Shown: piece after piece, positions 63,734-64,000 of the stretch
How the letters are laid out: every line of letters starts with the position of its first letter
Numbering within the stretch: the stretch's first letter is position 1
Notes under the pieces: model-generated
Database searches by the model: none
The model's input: the letters and a program-made list of their open reading frames with translations, nothing else
Told to the model about the DNA's origin: nothing
Position numbers and translations under genes: made by a program
Assembly: GCF_019175385.1 (NCBI RefSeq)
Contig: NC_083340.1
Coordinates: 18,798,336-18,862,335, forward strand
Length of the DNA: 64,000 nt
Reading direction: 5' to 3'
From: Lycium barbarum
Taxonomy: Eukaryota; Streptophyta; Magnoliopsida; Solanales; Solanaceae

Positions 63734-64000
63734 AGTCCAAGAAATTGCTTTGTTGCAAATTTCCCCTCCCTTTAAGATGTTTCTCCAGATGAATGAGTAT
63801 AAAGGTTTGGTGGTTTTATATTTATGTCTAGCTAGGAGAACAGTTGCCCAAAGGGAGTGCATGTTCTTAAATGATCTCCAAGAAAGGCTAGCCAGTAAAG
63901 TAAGATTCTTATTTCTAGCTTTGTGAATCCTTAAACCACCATTCTCATTTGGAAAGGTGACTATGTCCCAGTTTATGCAATGAAGTTTGCGCTTGGTAGA
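63734..64000 (-). mobile_element. LINE fragment continuing from 56304
   Basis: The minus strand reads KRKLHCINWDIVTFPNENGG, then LRIHKARNKNLTLLA and LYSFIWRNILKGGEICNKAI, the segment after the RT palm in plant L1 LINEs. It runs off the window. It is interrupted at the GCAGG duplication and resumes at 56304. Confidence 0.8.

Overview
The window is nuclear DNA from a dicot plant, most probably Solanaceae. The evidence is AT-rich intergenic sequence, GT-AG introns, two conserved plant genes split into exons, and dense plant-type transposons (Ty3 LTR elements including an Athila-type copy, L1- and RTE-type LINEs, tRNA-type SINEs and fold-back MITEs). I see no bacterial, organellar or viral genome content. 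The family assignment rests on the look of the repeats and proteins and was not searched.

Layout. 1-1345: 3' part of a decayed plant-mobile-domain-like gene with three successive 99-bp exons. 1781-1975: an island of palindromes. 3577-6476 (+): complete seven-exon CYP707A gene (abscisic acid 8'-hydroxylase), with fold-back elements in introns 1 and 5. 6.5-16.7 kb: intergenic DNA with MITEs, a diverged tandem duplication and a SINE-like unit. 16754-39632 (-): complete AP-4 epsilon gene, 11 exons and 966 codons. Its introns hold a 7-kb Ty3 element with LTRs, two L1-type LINE fragments, an LTR remnant, a SINE with target duplication, an RTE LINE fragment and a second SINE-like fragment. 40-64 kb: a transposon graveyard. 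An old minus-strand LINE appears in three pieces (40.1-40.74, 55.8-56.3 and 63.7-64 kb) separated by two LTR-type blocks. The first block contains a very young 10.7-kb Athila-type element (TSD GAGAT) whose 3' internal segment is inverted. The second (TSD GCAGG) contains a further solo LTR (TSD ATTAA) and an inverted relative of itself.

The two host genes are functionally unrelated: ABA breakdown in the ER, and post-Golgi vesicle sorting. Everything else is mobile or decayed DNA.

The most unusual signal is a spacing rule in LTR-element non-coding DNA. The Athila-type element carries 15-bp palindromes of the form AATACGGnCCGTAAA in doublets. All nine distinct doublets measured have centres exactly 19 bp apart, and several have a half-palindrome 13 bp further out. 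An unrelated solo LTR carries different palindromes (TCGACGGTCCGTCGA type) that follow the same 13/19 spacing. I know of no description of this rule and treat it as the main lead.
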